From: CAYHVK01 sp964360255
Lineage (GTDB): Bacteria > Bdellovibrionota > Bdellovibrionia > Bdellovibrionales > UBA1609
Assembly (NCBI GenBank): GCA_964360255.1
Contig: CAYHVK010000001.1
Span: forward strand, 124,001-188,000
DNA: 64,000 nt
Direction: 5' to 3'
Under the pieces are notes generated by a model. That model searched no databases. It worked only from the letters and a program-made list of their open reading frames with translations, and had not been told where the DNA came from. Positions 33,668 through 42,383 of the stretch are shown piece after piece. Position 1 is the stretch's first letter. Each line of letters begins with the position of its first letter. A program made the position numbers and the translations under genes.

Positions 33668-34845
33668 TCAATGCTGTAACCTTCTTAGGTGCAGTCATTT
33701 TACTTTTTCTCACTTATCGAATTTTTTTCTTTCTTAAGCAGTTGAAGTACTTAAAAGATGTCAATTACGGCGGAGCTCGCCGTTGGCCGCTGGTGAGTCT
33801 CGTGATTCCCGCTTGTAACGAGCAGGACACCATTCAAGCGGCGCTCGAGTCTTTACTGAAATTGAATTATCCCAATTATGAAATCATTGCCATCAACGAC
33901 CGCTCCACTGATGAAACCGGCGAAATCATTCGCAAACTTAGTCTTGAAGATTCGCGTCTGAAGCTTGTTACGATTGAAGAACTCCCAGTGGGGTGGCTAG
34001 GTAAGTTAAACGCTTTGCACGTGGGCGCGAAAATGGCCCAAGGCGAGTGGATACTTTTTTCTGATGCTGATGTTCATTATTCTGTAGACGCTTTGAAGAA
34101 AGCCGTTTCATACGCTGAAGATCGCCAAGCCGATTTTTTAGCGGTGAGTCCCAGCGTGACAGCGCCGACAAAATTATTGGGCGCATTTTTATGCCAGTTC
34201 ATGCAGCAAGGCTCGTACACTTTGAACTTGAATCGCATCGAAGATGCAAAATTTTCTGAGACCATTGGCATTGGCGCCTTCAATATGGCTCGCCGTGAAT
34301 GGGTTGAGAAAATCGGCGGCTTTCAAGATATCAGGCTCGATGTTATCGATGATGGCGCCCTCGCCTGGAAAATAAAAAAAGCCGGCGGCAAAACCACTTT
34401 CTTAAGTGGCGTGAACGAACTGAATCTTGAGTGGTACAAAAACTTTCCAGCGCTGGTGCGCGGTCTCGAAAAAAATGCCTTCGCTATTTTCGGTTACTCA
34501 CTGCCACGAATGCTGACCTTCACCGTGGCCAACTGGGTGGGTTTTTGTGCGGCTTTTATTGCTCCCTTCTATTCCACTTCTGAATTGATTTTAGACTTTC
34601 ATCTTTTAAGTCTTGTGAGTTTTTTATTGATGAGCGGTGTTTCACTTCAGGTCGGCTCTGGAATGTCAGGCCTTTACGCTTTTACCCTCCCCCTCACTTG
34701 GGTTTTCGTGCCGCTGATTTCACTGCGGGCCGCTTTTCTTAATTTAAAAGCCGGTGGCATTTCTTGGCGCGGCACTTTTTACCCGCTGTTTCTGATTCGC
34801 CGAGAGCAAAAGTTCAATGCCATCGATATGTGGCTAGGAAAATAA
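33664..34845 (+). CDS. Family 2 glycosyltransferase, membrane-bound
   Basis: 393 residues starting with GTG that overlaps the ubiE stop (GTGA). A transmembrane helix opens the protein, then a GT-A domain with SLVIPACNEQDT, INDRSTDET, FSDADVHY (metal-binding DAD) and VIDDGALAWKIKKAGG, then three or four membrane helices. The layout recalls the hopanoid-associated HpnB type; transfer to a lipid acceptor is likely but the sugar is unknown. Confidence 0.8.
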   Translation: MINAVTFLGAVILLFLTYRIFFFLKQLKYLKDVNYGGARRWPLVSLVIPACNEQDTIQAALESLLKLNYPNYEIIAINDRSTDETGEIIRKLSLEDSRLKLVTIEELPVGWLGKLNALHVGAKMAQGEWILFSDADVHYSVDALKKAVSYAEDRQADFLAVSPSVTAPTKLLGAFLCQFMQQGSYTLNLNRIEDAKFSETIGIGAFNMARREWVEKIGGFQDIRLDVIDDGALAWKIKKAGGKTTFLSGVNELNLEWYKNFPALVRGLEKNAFAIFGYSLPRMLTFTVANWVGFCAAFIAPFYSTSELILDFHLLSLVSFLLMSGVSLQVGSGMSGLYAFTLPLTWVFVPLISLRAAFLNLKAGGISWRGTFYPLFLIRREQKFNAIDMWLGK

Positions 34846-34847
34846 TC

Positions 34848-35426
34848 ATGTCCGAGCCTATGAAAAAGTATTTAGAAACTGAACGTACTTATCTTCGCGA
34901 ATTTACCGAAAGCTCTTCTGACATCGACGCTTTGTATGACCTCAATAGCGATCCGGATGTAATGAAGTATCTAGCCAACGGCAAAACTTCAACTCGCGAA
35001 GAAATTATTGAAGTGAACAACCGAGTTCTAGCCTATTACGCTAAGTACAAAGGTCGTTTTGGCGTTTGGGCACTCCACTTGAAATCGAATGATGAGTTTA
35101 TGGGTTTTTTCATCCTACGACCGCAGAAAGAAGACCCTGATAATTTAAAATTTATTGAGTTAGGTTATCGCCTGCGCAAAAAATTCTGGCGCCTAGGCAT
35201 TGCTACTGAAGTTTCTAAACCACTTATTGATCGTTGCTTCAAAGAGTATGATGTGGAAACCGTTTATGCGGATGCCAACATAGAAAACGAAGGCTCGATC
35301 GGCGTTATGAAAAAGTGTGGTTTAAAATTCGAGAAGAATTACAACCACCCAATGGTACACTGGATTCCCGGCGACAATACTGCTCGTTACATTCTCAATA
35401 AAAACGAATATTTTAACTCAAAATAA
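34848..35426 (+). CDS. GNAT acetyltransferase, RimJ/RimL type
   Basis: 192 residues from the ATG at 34848, two bases after the glycosyltransferase stop, with TAGGA ahead. ETERTYLREFTE, the acetyl-CoA loop FWRLGIATEVSKPLIDRCF and ANIENEGSIGVMKKCGLKFE are typical of RimJ/RimL-like N-acetyltransferases. The substrate may be a ribosomal protein N-terminus or a small amine. It converges on the shikimate fusion gene with one base between the stops. Confidence 0.8.
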   Translation: MSEPMKKYLETERTYLREFTESSSDIDALYDLNSDPDVMKYLANGKTSTREEIIEVNNRVLAYYAKYKGRFGVWALHLKSNDEFMGFFILRPQKEDPDNLKFIELGYRLRKKFWRLGIATEVSKPLIDRCFKEYDVETVYADANIENEGSIGVMKKCGLKFEKNYNHPMVHWIPGDNTARYILNKNEYFNSK

Positions 35427-35427
35427 A

Positions 35428-37281
35428 CTAGATCGTCTGAGCAAAGAACTTCTGCTGCTCGGCCGCCTGCGCTTCAAACATCAACAAGCCTGAAATATAG
35501 CGCGCCCCACATTTAAGTGCGTACTCACGCCCCGGAGAATCTTCGGTATAATTGAGATCTAAAATTAATTTTGGCTTCCACTGGTTAGGAGGCCACTGAC
35601 AATCGGGCATTCGGTTACGCCCCACAGCCCAAACTACACACTCCGGATTAAATTTCGACGCATGCACGGCGCGCACATCTCCTACCCAATTGTGATCGGT
35701 GACCATTTCACCTGATCGTGCCGAGAAGAAGGGGGCATCTGGCAATGAGGCTCGTAAAGCTTCACGCGTTCCACCACCACCCCATACGACAATATCTTCG
35801 GGCAGCGCTACAGAATCAAAAAGGGTGCGAAATCCGGCGATATCAGTGTTGGCTGTCGACCATTTGTGAGTTTTTAAATTCTTCGCAATAGTGTTCACCG
35901 CTTGGTAGGAGCTAGAGCCAGACAAATTATAAACTTTCGCTACCGCTTCTTTTAACGGAGCCGTCACGGCCGCCGCACAAAGGCCCATACGCTCGAGAAT
36001 ACTCAAGTTGATCTGGTTCGCTTCTTTTGTATCCATCGGCACTACAACCACCGGCCAATTCTTCTTTGAAAAAAAATCTGAGTGGACACTCGGCGTGCGA
36101 CTGTGTTCAACAGGTGAACCCAGAAGCGCTGCAAACTCTTGGCCCTTGTAAGAACCTCGCTCTTGTAACACTCGAACCCAGTCATAAAGACTGGGCTGAT
36201 CAAAAGCTGAGCCCTTCACATCACGCACAAAACCAATTTTCATCTTTGGTCCGAAAAGAAGTCGATACCATTTCCAGAGCGGCTCTTTGACTCCAGGTGG
36301 TGACATGGGCAAGAACGATCGGTTCTCCGGATCTTCTAAATACCACTGATGCCCGGCCCATAATTCGAGATACGAGCGAATCGTAACAGCTAATTTGTAA
36401 TGCTGCGCGGGCTTTGAAGTTAAATGACCTGCGGCCTCTTCAACACTCTCATCTTGAGCGCGATTGTGGAGCGAAAGCACCGGTGGATTTTTATAAGGGC
36501 AAGGCCCTAACTCCAGCGGCCAATCATAACGAATGTTATCCAACCATTCGGCTTTCATTAGGTTCTCGCGAGTGCGAAAACTATAAAGTAATTTAGACGC
36601 GGGAACTTCTCGAACCAAACGTGCAATCTGCTGATGCGATAATAAATCATCACGCATTTCAAAAAACGAAGCGCCGAGAAGTAGCTTATCGGTGATAAAA
36701 TCTTCTAGACGAATTTCATTTTGAAATAAATGAGGTAAAACCGTAAACCCCGCACGAATTTCAAATGGTTTTAAACCTAAAAGCACAGGTTCAGTTTTAT
36801 TAGGCTTGGTAAAACCTTCGGCTAGCGGAATTTCTTTGTGATAGATTTCACGATAACGAATCTCACGCCCTACATAGCGCTCCATGTACTCATCGTAAGC
36901 TGAAACCTCGGTATCGAGGCGGGGACGATCTAAAAAAATACGGCCGTTACCGTCCGTAGGCCGAGTGATCCATAAAATTTTAACGTGAAGAGGTATGGCG
37001 CCTTTGTAACCCGCGCCGAGAGCTATGTAGACAGACGAGTTCATCGATTGAGCTTCGACTTCTTTAATCAGCGAATGAAGGGTTTCATTTTCTATAATAC
37101 GAAAAGCCGCTTCGCCGTCTTCTTTAAAAATCTGATCGATTGTCTTTTTCTGACGAGTGACGATCTCTTGATCTAAATCGTAAATAGAGATTTTTTGCCC
37201 GACCTCTTCGTAGTACGTGCGCACGCGTTCTAAAAACTGCGTTTTGCCGACTCCACGATGTCCGATAAGAGCATAAATCAT
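35428..37281 (-). CDS. Trifunctional shikimate kinase / 3-dehydroquinate dehydratase / shikimate dehydrogenase
   Basis: 617 residues with three shikimate-pathway enzymes in the order found at the C-terminal end of the fungal AROM protein. Residues 1-165: shikimate kinase, with Walker A GHRGVGKT (7-14), DLDQEI and the FRxxE region at 60-64; the usual GGG is GAGYKG. Residues 175-375: type I dehydroquinase, with EMR (208-210), H272, the Schiff-base K296 in YKLAV, R353 and SAFDQ (358-362, the family SAxxQ). Residues 383-617: shikimate dehydrogenase, with GSPVEHSRTPSVH, K444, N463, D480 and GLLMFEAQAAEQ. All three look catalytically intact. It ends an operon with ung and a peptide-binding protein. 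Confidence 0.85.
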   Translation of the reverse strand: MIYALIGHRGVGKTQFLERVRTYYEEVGQKISIYDLDQEIVTRQKKTIDQIFKEDGEAAFRIIENETLHSLIKEVEAQSMNSSVYIALGAGYKGAIPLHVKILWITRPTDGNGRIFLDRPRLDTEVSAYDEYMERYVGREIRYREIYHKEIPLAEGFTKPNKTEPVLLGLKPFEIRAGFTVLPHLFQNEIRLEDFITDKLLLGASFFEMRDDLLSHQQIARLVREVPASKLLYSFRTRENLMKAEWLDNIRYDWPLELGPCPYKNPPVLSLHNRAQDESVEEAAGHLTSKPAQHYKLAVTIRSYLELWAGHQWYLEDPENRSFLPMSPPGVKEPLWKWYRLLFGPKMKIGFVRDVKGSAFDQPSLYDWVRVLQERGSYKGQEFAALLGSPVEHSRTPSVHSDFFSKKNWPVVVVPMDTKEANQINLSILERMGLCAAAVTAPLKEAVAKVYNLSGSSSYQAVNTIAKNLKTHKWSTANTDIAGFRTLFDSVALPEDIVVWGGGGTREALRASLPDAPFFSARSGEMVTDHNWVGDVRAVHASKFNPECVVWAVGRNRMPDCQWPPNQWKPKLILDLNYTEDSPGREYALKCGARYISGLLMFEAQAAEQQKFFAQTI

Positions 37282-37288
37282 AGTCGCA

Positions 37289-38986
37289 CTACTTCAAATC
37301 GACGGTGTAAAATGTATCAACTCCAAATGGACTCATACGGTAACCCACTACATTTTTTTTCATCGCCCGAAAGACTGTTGTGTGCGCAATCGGAGACCAT
37401 GGGGATTGCGCTCTAAATAATACCTGCGCCTCTTCATAGAAGCGGGTGCGCTGAACAATATTAGTGGTAACTCGAGCCCGACCAATTAAAAATGAGAATC
37501 TCTTATCACACCAGCCAGAGTAGTTCGTTCCGCCATCCACACCGGCGCATGAAAGAAGAACATTCAAAAAATTATCAGGGTCGCCGTTATCACCTGTCCA
37601 ACCCATTTGCAGCATATCGAAATCACGTTTTTGAGCTTTCTGTAAGTACTCTTGCCATGGGTAAGTCACAAGCTTCACTTGAATTCCAACCTTGGCCAAA
37701 TCTTGCACCATGAGCTCAGCGACTTTTAATCCATTAGGATTATAAGGGCGTGATTCGCTCATGTAATTATAAGTCGTGGTGAAACCTTTTGCATAACCTG
37801 CTTTTTTCAAAAGCTCTTTTGCTTTCGTCGGGTTGTAATCAAAATCGACAATGCTTTTATTAAAACCCCACATATTCGGCGGAATCGGATTCTTCGCCAC
37901 TTGCGCGAAACCTTGAAATCCATCTTTAATATAGCGCAATTTATTTAAAGCGTGGTTCACGGCTTGGCGAACTTCAAGTTTGTTAAAAGGTTCACGATTC
38001 ACATTGAAAGCAATATAGAAAATATTGAGCCCCGGCTGATTTACAACTTTCAATGCTGGGTTCTCTCTTAAATCTTTAATATCTTCATAACGCGGATTTG
38101 CTATTAAGTGGCAGGCGCCAGAAACTAAATTCTTCGCTCGCTCAACCGCATCTGTAAAAATTAAAATCTTAAGATTTGCGACTTTGGCAGGACCCAAAAA
38201 ATAACGATTGTTTCGCTTGAGTTCGACAAATTTATTCTTCTCGAATCCGCTGAAAATAAACGGACCCGAACCAACCGGATGAATATCGAAGTTCGCTATT
38301 TTTTTCTGTTTCAGTAAATGTTCAGCGTACTCTTGCGAAATGATACTGGCGAAGTCCATTCCGAGATTGGCTAAGATGGATGCCTCAGGGCGATCGAGGA
38401 CAAATTTAACTTTGTAGGTATCTACCTTTACAATATTCTTAATAATTTTATCCATCTCAAGAGCTTGGTAGTATTGGTAGTTACCACCACCCAGCTTGTG
38501 TAGCGGGTGGGCTTGGTTGCGCATACGCTCGAACGTGTAAATCACATCGTCAGCATTGAGTGGGCGTGTGGGCGAAAAATCGCCTGTCGAATGAAAAAAA
38601 ACATCTTTGCGCAAAGTAAACGTGATTGCCCGGCCATCACCAGACATCGACCAGCTTTTCGCAATCGATGGAATCACTTTTGTCGAACCCTGCTCAAAAT
38701 CAACGAGGCGATTAAATATACCGCGCACAACAGTGAACGTTGAAGTGTCATAAGCCACTTGCGGGCTGAACGTTGTGGGATTGGCTTCAATACAATAAAC
38801 AAAATTTCTATCGCCTCGCGGAATTGCTGCCGTCGCTTTTTCTTCAACAATAAGTCGATTCTCAGGAGCGTCTGTACGCGATGGGGCAACAGGCGCTTCG
38901 GGGGTCGGTTTCGCCGAGGCACCGATAATGGCAAAAGTAGTTGAGAGAAAAAGCGAAACTATAAGGGAGCGTTTAATGAATTCCAC
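37289..38986 (-). CDS. Peptide ABC transporter substrate-binding protein, DppA type
   Basis: 565 residues with a signal peptide (cleavage likely after ASA at about 25) and a Pro/Thr-rich linker, then a family 5 solute-binding domain: FVYCIEANPTTFSPQ, DVFFHSTGDFSPTRPLNADDVIYTFER, GSGPFIF, FNVNREPFNKLEVRQAVNHA and GWTGDNGDPDNFLN with NYSGWCDKRF near the end, close to dipeptide-binding DppA. No permease or ATPase genes are near, so it must work with a transporter encoded elsewhere. It lies nine bases after ung and seven before the shikimate fusion. Confidence 0.85.
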   Translation of the reverse strand: MEFIKRSLIVSLFLSTTFAIIGASAKPTPEAPVAPSRTDAPENRLIVEEKATAAIPRGDRNFVYCIEANPTTFSPQVAYDTSTFTVVRGIFNRLVDFEQGSTKVIPSIAKSWSMSGDGRAITFTLRKDVFFHSTGDFSPTRPLNADDVIYTFERMRNQAHPLHKLGGGNYQYYQALEMDKIIKNIVKVDTYKVKFVLDRPEASILANLGMDFASIISQEYAEHLLKQKKIANFDIHPVGSGPFIFSGFEKNKFVELKRNNRYFLGPAKVANLKILIFTDAVERAKNLVSGACHLIANPRYEDIKDLRENPALKVVNQPGLNIFYIAFNVNREPFNKLEVRQAVNHALNKLRYIKDGFQGFAQVAKNPIPPNMWGFNKSIVDFDYNPTKAKELLKKAGYAKGFTTTYNYMSESRPYNPNGLKVAELMVQDLAKVGIQVKLVTYPWQEYLQKAQKRDFDMLQMGWTGDNGDPDNFLNVLLSCAGVDGGTNYSGWCDKRFSFLIGRARVTTNIVQRTRFYEEAQVLFRAQSPWSPIAHTTVFRAMKKNVVGYRMSPFGVDTFYTVDLK

Positions 38987-38995
38987 TCTCGAACG

Positions 38996-39721
38996 CTAGC
39001 TGATAAGACACGACTCTGTCAGTTGATTTTTGTCTGAAATCTGCCAGTCGATGGGTTTTAGGCCGTGTTTCTGTAAATAAGCATTTGCTTTTGAAAAGTG
39101 GCGCGAACCAAAAAAACCACGGTGTGATGATAACGGCGACGGATGCGGCGCTGTGAGCACAAGGTGTTTTTTTCTATCAATGAATTCACCCTTCTTCTGG
39201 GCATAACTGCCCCACAACATAAAAACAATATGCTCCCGCTCTTCATTGAGATAACGAATCGCTGCATCGGTGAACTCTTCCCAACCTTTTTTCTGATGAG
39301 AGCCGGCTTGTGAAGCCTGAACTGTTAACGTGGCATTGAGCAAAAGCACACCTTGCTGGGCCCACTCCACCAAACATCCGTGATCTGGTTTTTTAAAACC
39401 AACATCTGTGGCGAGCTCTTTAAATATATTCGCTAGAGAGGGCGGGACATCTACGCCGGGGCGAACTGAAAAACAAAGTCCGTGAGCCTGTCCTTCACCG
39501 TGATAAGGATCTTGGCCAATAATAACCACTTTCACTTTATCAATGGGAGTCTTATTGAAGGCCGCAAAGTACTCAGCAGGAGTCGGATAAATCAGTTTCT
39601 TCTTTTTGATCTCTTGGCCCAAGAAACTACGCAGATTCTGCATGTAGGGCTTTTTAAATTCGTTAAGAAGAGCTTTCTTCCAGGTGGGCTCGATTTTTAT
39701 TCGATCTTGATCCATGGGCAT
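38996..39721 (-). CDS. ung: Uracil-DNA glycosylase
   Basis: Family 1 enzyme of 241 residues that excises uracil from DNA. IIGQDPYHGEGQAHGLCFSV has the catalytic Asp, VLLLNATLTV the uracil pocket Asn, and HPSPLSSHRGFFG the minor-groove loop with the catalytic His. It heads a minus-strand operon with the peptide-binding protein and the shikimate fusion and diverges from the DUF1820 gene. Confidence 0.95.
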   Translation of the reverse strand: MPMDQDRIKIEPTWKKALLNEFKKPYMQNLRSFLGQEIKKKKLIYPTPAEYFAAFNKTPIDKVKVVIIGQDPYHGEGQAHGLCFSVRPGVDVPPSLANIFKELATDVGFKKPDHGCLVEWAQQGVLLLNATLTVQASQAGSHQKKGWEEFTDAAIRYLNEEREHIVFMLWGSYAQKKGEFIDRKKHLVLTAPHPSPLSSHRGFFGSRHFSKANAYLQKHGLKPIDWQISDKNQLTESCLIS

Positions 39722-39823
39722 GGTTTAAAATTTTCTATTTACACTGTCACTTTTCGGCGTTTTTTTGGCCACCATCTCACTGCGCTGCTTCACAAAATAG
39801 AAAAGTTGGGTTATAGAGCTGCC

Positions 39824-40153
39824 ATGGCCACTTCAAAAGACCCTAATAGCTACTATGTTATTCATTATAGAGACCCGCAAAGCGGTGAAAATATTGATCT
39901 CAAAGCTCGTCAGATTGGCGATTCAACCTTGGGTCTTAGTTTCGTATCGGTTTCAGATTTTGTCTTTGATTCCAGCACGTTAGTTATTAAGCCCAGCGAA
40001 GATCAGTTGCGCAAAAGACTTGAGAATGTGAAGAGCCTTCACCTCTCTATCTACACAATCTTGTCCATCGAAGAAGTAGGTGTGACAAAATTAAAGTTCA
40101 AAAACGATCGCTCCAATTTAGTTTCATTTCCTGGTCCAGAACCACTAAAATAA
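39824..40153 (+). CDS. DUF1820 family protein
   Basis: 109 residues from the ATG at 39824; the longer open frame upstream runs antisense through ung. The sequence YYVIHYRDPQSGENIDLKAR, then VSVSDFVFDSSTLVIKPSED and the IYTILSIEEV strand match DUF1820, small cytoplasmic proteins of unknown function. It ends just before the lexA promoter. Confidence 0.75.
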   Translation: MATSKDPNSYYVIHYRDPQSGENIDLKARQIGDSTLGLSFVSVSDFVFDSSTLVIKPSEDQLRKRLENVKSLHLSIYTILSIEEVGVTKLKFKNDRSNLVSFPGPEPLK

Positions 40154-40155
40154 AT

Positions 40156-40207
40156 TTGACTTACACTTTACTTACACATAACTTGCTGAGTGTAAGTGAG
40201 GTGTAAG
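40156..40207 (+). promoter_or_regulatory. lexA promoter with four phased half-sites
   Basis: CTTACAC occurs at 40160-40166 and 40171-40177, and its complement GTGTAAG at 40190-40196 and 40201-40207. The copies in each pair are 11 bases apart, about one helical turn, and the two pairs face each other across 12 bases. A -35-like TTGACT overlaps the first copy and the last copy ends five bases before the ATG. This is almost certainly the LexA autoregulatory site. Confidence 0.7.
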
Positions 40208-40211
40208 TTAC

Positions 40212-40940
40212 ATGGATAAAGAAGTTGTTTTACCTCTAAATGAGAATGAGAAAAAGATCCTTGAGTTCATCGAGGGTTTTTTCGAGCAAAAAGGGATCGC
40301 ACCCTCTTTCTCCGAAATTAAGAACCATTTCGGCTTTGCCTCTTATAACTCGGTTCAACGCTACTTAAAACAACTGCAAACCAAAAAGTACTTACATCTC
40401 CCCGGGGGTAATCAAAAGAGAGCCATTGTTCTCTTACGATCAAGCGCTCGTGCGCAAAACACCCTCGGCCAAGTTTTAGCTTTTAACAAAAGTGCTGTCT
40501 CTCCCCAGGGCAGAGCTTCTTTCGCGGATGGGCCGCGTAAGGGGCTCTTGTCCCTACCTTTACTGGGTAAAGTCGCCGCCGGCTTACCACTTGAAGAAAT
40601 TCATGACGACGAGTTCGTCGATGTTCCACCAAGTTTAGTTCGCGATGAAAACAAAAGTTTCACTTTGCAGGTCAAAGGCAATTCAATGATCGAAGATGGT
40701 ATTTTCGATGGCGATATTATCGTTGTGCAAGAGCAACCCCTGGCTCACAATGGTGAGATCGTCGTGGCTATTATTAATAATGAAGCCACAGTAAAGCGCT
40801 TCTACTTTCATCAAACTCCAAAACTCGCCAGTCCACAGGTCGAACTTCGCCCTGCCAATCCAGATATGGAATCGATGTATTTCTCCCCTGAAAAAGTTCA
40901 GATTAGAGGGATAGTTGTCGGCCTCATGCGCAAATTCTAG
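40212..40940 (+). CDS. lexA: LexA repressor
   Basis: SOS repressor of 242 residues, longer than the usual 200-210 owing to a linker of about 40 residues between the domains. The N-terminal winged helix (ILEFIEGFFEQKGIAPSFSEI to about residue 70) binds DNA. The C-terminal domain has the cleavage site A123-G124 (GKVAAGLP), the catalytic S158 (GNSMIEDG) and K195 (ATVKRF), so RecA-stimulated self-cleavage is expected. The promoter carries an unusual array of half-sites. No dnaE2/imuB-type cassette follows. Confidence 0.95.
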   Translation: MDKEVVLPLNENEKKILEFIEGFFEQKGIAPSFSEIKNHFGFASYNSVQRYLKQLQTKKYLHLPGGNQKRAIVLLRSSARAQNTLGQVLAFNKSAVSPQGRASFADGPRKGLLSLPLLGKVAAGLPLEEIHDDEFVDVPPSLVRDENKSFTLQVKGNSMIEDGIFDGDIIVVQEQPLAHNGEIVVAIINNEATVKRFYFHQTPKLASPQVELRPANPDMESMYFSPEKVQIRGIVVGLMRKF

Positions 40941-40952
40941 TTTGCACCATCT

Positions 40953-41046
40953 GATGCTTCGCAGCTCTTCGTTGCTCAGGACGTCGACGTACGTGCGTAC
41001 GCCTCTGCCCTTCGCGCCTCGATCTGCTTGATCAGCTGGCGCTCAT
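40953..41046. repeat. GC-rich nested palindromes after lexA
   Basis: The gap between convergent genes is richer in GC than its neighbours and contains ACGTCGACGT (40981-40990) and two CGTACG copies (40988-40993, 40996-41001), flanked by roughly complementary segments beginning GATG at 40953 and ending CATC near 41046. It looks like an imperfect long hairpin. No coding frame stands out. Confidence 0.4.
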
Positions 41047-41060
41047 CCTAAGTTTATTTT

Positions 41061-41648
41061 TTATTTTGCAGTTGGAGCTTTTTGAGCTTCAGGGATGTTC
41101 GCGGCCTTGCCTTTAAAGGCATTTGGAAATTGATTGCGAATAAGTTTGCGCTGGGCTCGTGCAATATCTGCAGGATTCAGCTTCTTGTGTAAGTCTGCAT
41201 CGATTAAATCGAGCTTAGACGTAATGTTCTCACAAGGAATCAAAAGCGTGTCTAACTCTCGAGCCTCTTTCTCTGTCATTTTGCCTTTAACACGGTCGCT
41301 GAAGACTTGGCTTAGATAATGATCGACGAGAAAGAGCTGACCATTGATTGAATCTTGTGAACCCACACCCTGGGCCTCTGCTTTTCCTGTCTTGCGGTAT
41401 CTCTCTAAGCACCAAAGCTGAGGCATTTCATTTTCTCGAAGTTTATCTGTATACGAAATACAGTCTCCGTCAAAACTATAGGTTTGGGGATTCGCTTTAT
41501 CACTGCTTTTGTATTTTAAAATACCCTTTTTAGCAGGATATTTTTTTGAGAGGTTTGCAATACACTCGAAACGCTCCTTGCTATCGCTAGGAGCAGCAAA
41601 AGATGTAATTGAAGATAAAACAACGAGAGCGAGAATTAATTTTTTCAT
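41061..41648 (-). CDS. Secreted protein of unknown function
   Basis: 195 residues with a short signal peptide (cleavage after SFA, residue 18). The mature protein has four cysteines (CIAN, CISY, CLER, CENI), likely two disulfides, and an Ala/Lys-rich C-terminal tail. No family recognised. Confidence 0.7.
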   Translation of the reverse strand: MKKLILALVVLSSITSFAAPSDSKERFECIANLSKKYPAKKGILKYKSSDKANPQTYSFDGDCISYTDKLRENEMPQLWCLERYRKTGKAEAQGVGSQDSINGQLFLVDHYLSQVFSDRVKGKMTEKEARELDTLLIPCENITSKLDLIDADLHKKLNPADIARAQRKLIRNQFPNAFKGKAANIPEAQKAPTAK

Positions 41649-41831
41649 ATCTAAAATTATGAAATAATCCCACTCATCGGACCAGTCCAGTTTTGTCTAA
41701 TTCGGGCACAGGGTTTGCTATATTCAGCCTCTACATTGCGAGTGCATCACTCAGACGATTCTAGGTTTTAAAAAGACCAGAATTGCTCTTTGCTCTCACA
41801 ATTTTACAGAGAAAAATAAAAAGGAGAACTC

Positions 41832-42224
41832 ATGTTAAAAAACGCAATTCTTTCAGCCGCTGTTATGCTGTCATCGGCTTCAGCTTTTGCTGAATTCAAA
41901 GGTTTAGGCTGCTTAGGCACTGAACCATTTTGGAGTTTAGATGTGGACGTAGTGAAGTCAAAAATGACCTACACATCACCGGATAATCTTAAAGGCTCAG
42001 CTTACAAAATGAGCCAACCGTCACAAGCGGTGGGCCTTCAAGAAAACATGGTTATGGTTTTCAAGGCCGCAAAGAAAGATGTATCAGCCACTGTGATTTC
42101 ATCTGATCTTGCTGGCAAAAAATGCTCGGATGGTATGAGTGAAAATGAATACTCATTCCACGTTGTTTATCGCAACGGCGCAAACGTAGTTTACGGATGC
42201 TGCGAGCCTAAAGCTCAAGACTAA
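41832..42224 (+). CDS. Secreted protein of the COG3650 type
   Basis: 130 residues; signal peptide to about residue 20 (ASAFA). The opening CLGTEPFWSLDV matches the GTEPFW signature of the COG3650 family of small envelope proteins with unknown role. Cysteines near the N-terminus, in KKCSDG and in GCCEP may pair. AAGGAG precedes the ATG by six bases and a terminator follows. Confidence 0.7.
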   Translation: MLKNAILSAAVMLSSASAFAEFKGLGCLGTEPFWSLDVDVVKSKMTYTSPDNLKGSAYKMSQPSQAVGLQENMVMVFKAAKKDVSATVISSDLAGKKCSDGMSENEYSFHVVYRNGANVVYGCCEPKAQD

Positions 42225-42264
42225 TTTTAAACGTATTAGGCCAGGATGGCTTAGTACAATTTGG

Positions 42265-42294
42265 AGGATCTTACGCAAGTAAGGTCCTTTTTTT
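42265..42294 (+). terminator. Intrinsic terminator with GCAA tetraloop
   Basis: A ten-pair stem (AGGATCTTAC with GTAAGGTCCT, one G-T pair) closed by GCAA and followed by seven T residues, 41 bases after the COG3650-type gene. Confidence 0.85.
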
Positions 42295-42383
42295 CGCCTT
42301 TTTAAGCCGTAAAACGATTTTGCTAGCCAGCTACAACTATTTTTTCTACATTTACGGGCCAATATAACCTTAGGCTGAAGCTC

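Noticed and set aside
35428..37281. Interpretation as a quinate-type transcriptional repressor instead of an enzyme
   Set aside because: The fungal QutR-like repressors lose catalytic residues; here the residues of all three enzymes are kept.
40156..40207. Reading the lexA upstream repeats as a CRISPR fragment or simple tandem repeat
   Set aside because: Only seven-base units, two per orientation, placed over the promoter; this is operator geometry.
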